Origin: an uncultured Candidatus Melainabacteria bacterium
GTDB taxonomy: Bacteria; Cyanobacteriota; Vampirovibrionia; Gastranaerophilales; Gastranaerophilaceae
Direction of reading: 5' to 3'
NCBI GenBank assembly: GCA_946186335.1
Contig: CAMHMW010000097.1
Location: forward strand, 1 to 6,967
Length of the DNA: 6,967 nucleotides
A model generated the notes under the pieces. It worked only from the letters and a program-made list of their open reading frames with translations, made no database searches and was not told the DNA's origin. Within the stretch, counting starts at the first letter, position 1, and the number at the start of each line of letters is the position of its first letter. Positions 6,927 to 6,967 of this stretch are shown here, one piece after another. The position numbers and the translations under genes are program-made.

Positions 6927-6954
6927 ATAATAACACAAATTATAAAAATGACAA
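6927..6954 (-). promoter_or_regulatory. Candidate promoter of the OmpH/Skp gene
   Basis: On the minus strand TTGTCA (6954-6949) is followed after 16 bases by TATTAT (6932-6927), with TGT directly before it as an extended -10. The predicted start near 6920 gives a short leader of about 18 nt containing the ribosome site. This suggests the gene is transcribed on its own. AT richness makes chance matches possible. Confidence 0.5.
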
Positions 6955-6967
6955 ATAATCATCCGTT

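Noticed and set aside
6903..6962. Longer start for the OmpH/Skp gene
   Set aside because: It would put 20 non-signal residues before a clean signal peptide, and the AAGGAG site fits the start at 6902.

Overview
The window is AT-rich DNA (roughly 38% GC by eye) with short intergenic gaps, good AGGAG-type ribosome binding sites and simple hairpin terminators. An OmpH/Skp-type periplasmic chaperone implies an outer membrane, and an oxygen-sensitive [FeFe] hydrogenase implies an anaerobic, fermentative cell. A low-GC, Gram-negative-type anaerobe fits. A gut Gastranaerophilales/Melainabacteria-like organism is my first guess, but Elusimicrobia, spirochaetes or others cannot be excluded from this sequence alone.

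Layout. (1) Bases 1-1170, plus strand: the C-terminal part of a polytopic DUF2339-like membrane protein. It is cut by the left window edge and followed by a hairpin terminator. (2) Bases 1171-1372: an intergenic region holding that terminator and a credible sigma70-type promoter. (3) Bases 1373-5508, plus strand: a tight three-gene operon hydC-hydB-hydA encoding a trimeric NAD(H)-linked, probably electron-bifurcating/confurcating [FeFe] hydrogenase. (4) Bases 5510-5538: a strong bidirectional terminator between convergent genes. (5) Bases 5544-6326, minus strand: a Nudix hydrolase of ADP-ribose pyrophosphatase type with a long N-terminal extension. (6) Bases 6403-6434: a terminator for the next gene. 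(7) Bases 6450-6902, minus strand: an OmpH/Skp family chaperone with a signal peptide and its own promoter close to the right edge.

How the genes work together. The three Hyd subunits form one enzyme. HydC (NuoE-like, one [2Fe-2S]) and HydB (NuoF-like, FMN, NAD(H) site, one [2Fe-2S] and three [4Fe-4S]) exchange electrons with NAD(H) and ferredoxin. HydA carries the electron relay and the H-cluster, where H2 is made or consumed. In a fermenter this complex would reoxidise NADH and reduced ferredoxin together by releasing H2. The Nudix and OmpH genes are separate transcription units with no evident link to the hydrogenase. I see no mobile element, CRISPR array, RNA gene or clearly novel multi-gene system. 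The most noteworthy points are the complete bifurcating-type hydrogenase, a putative Cys/His metal site in HydB, and an interrupted Nudix box in the neighbouring hydrolase.
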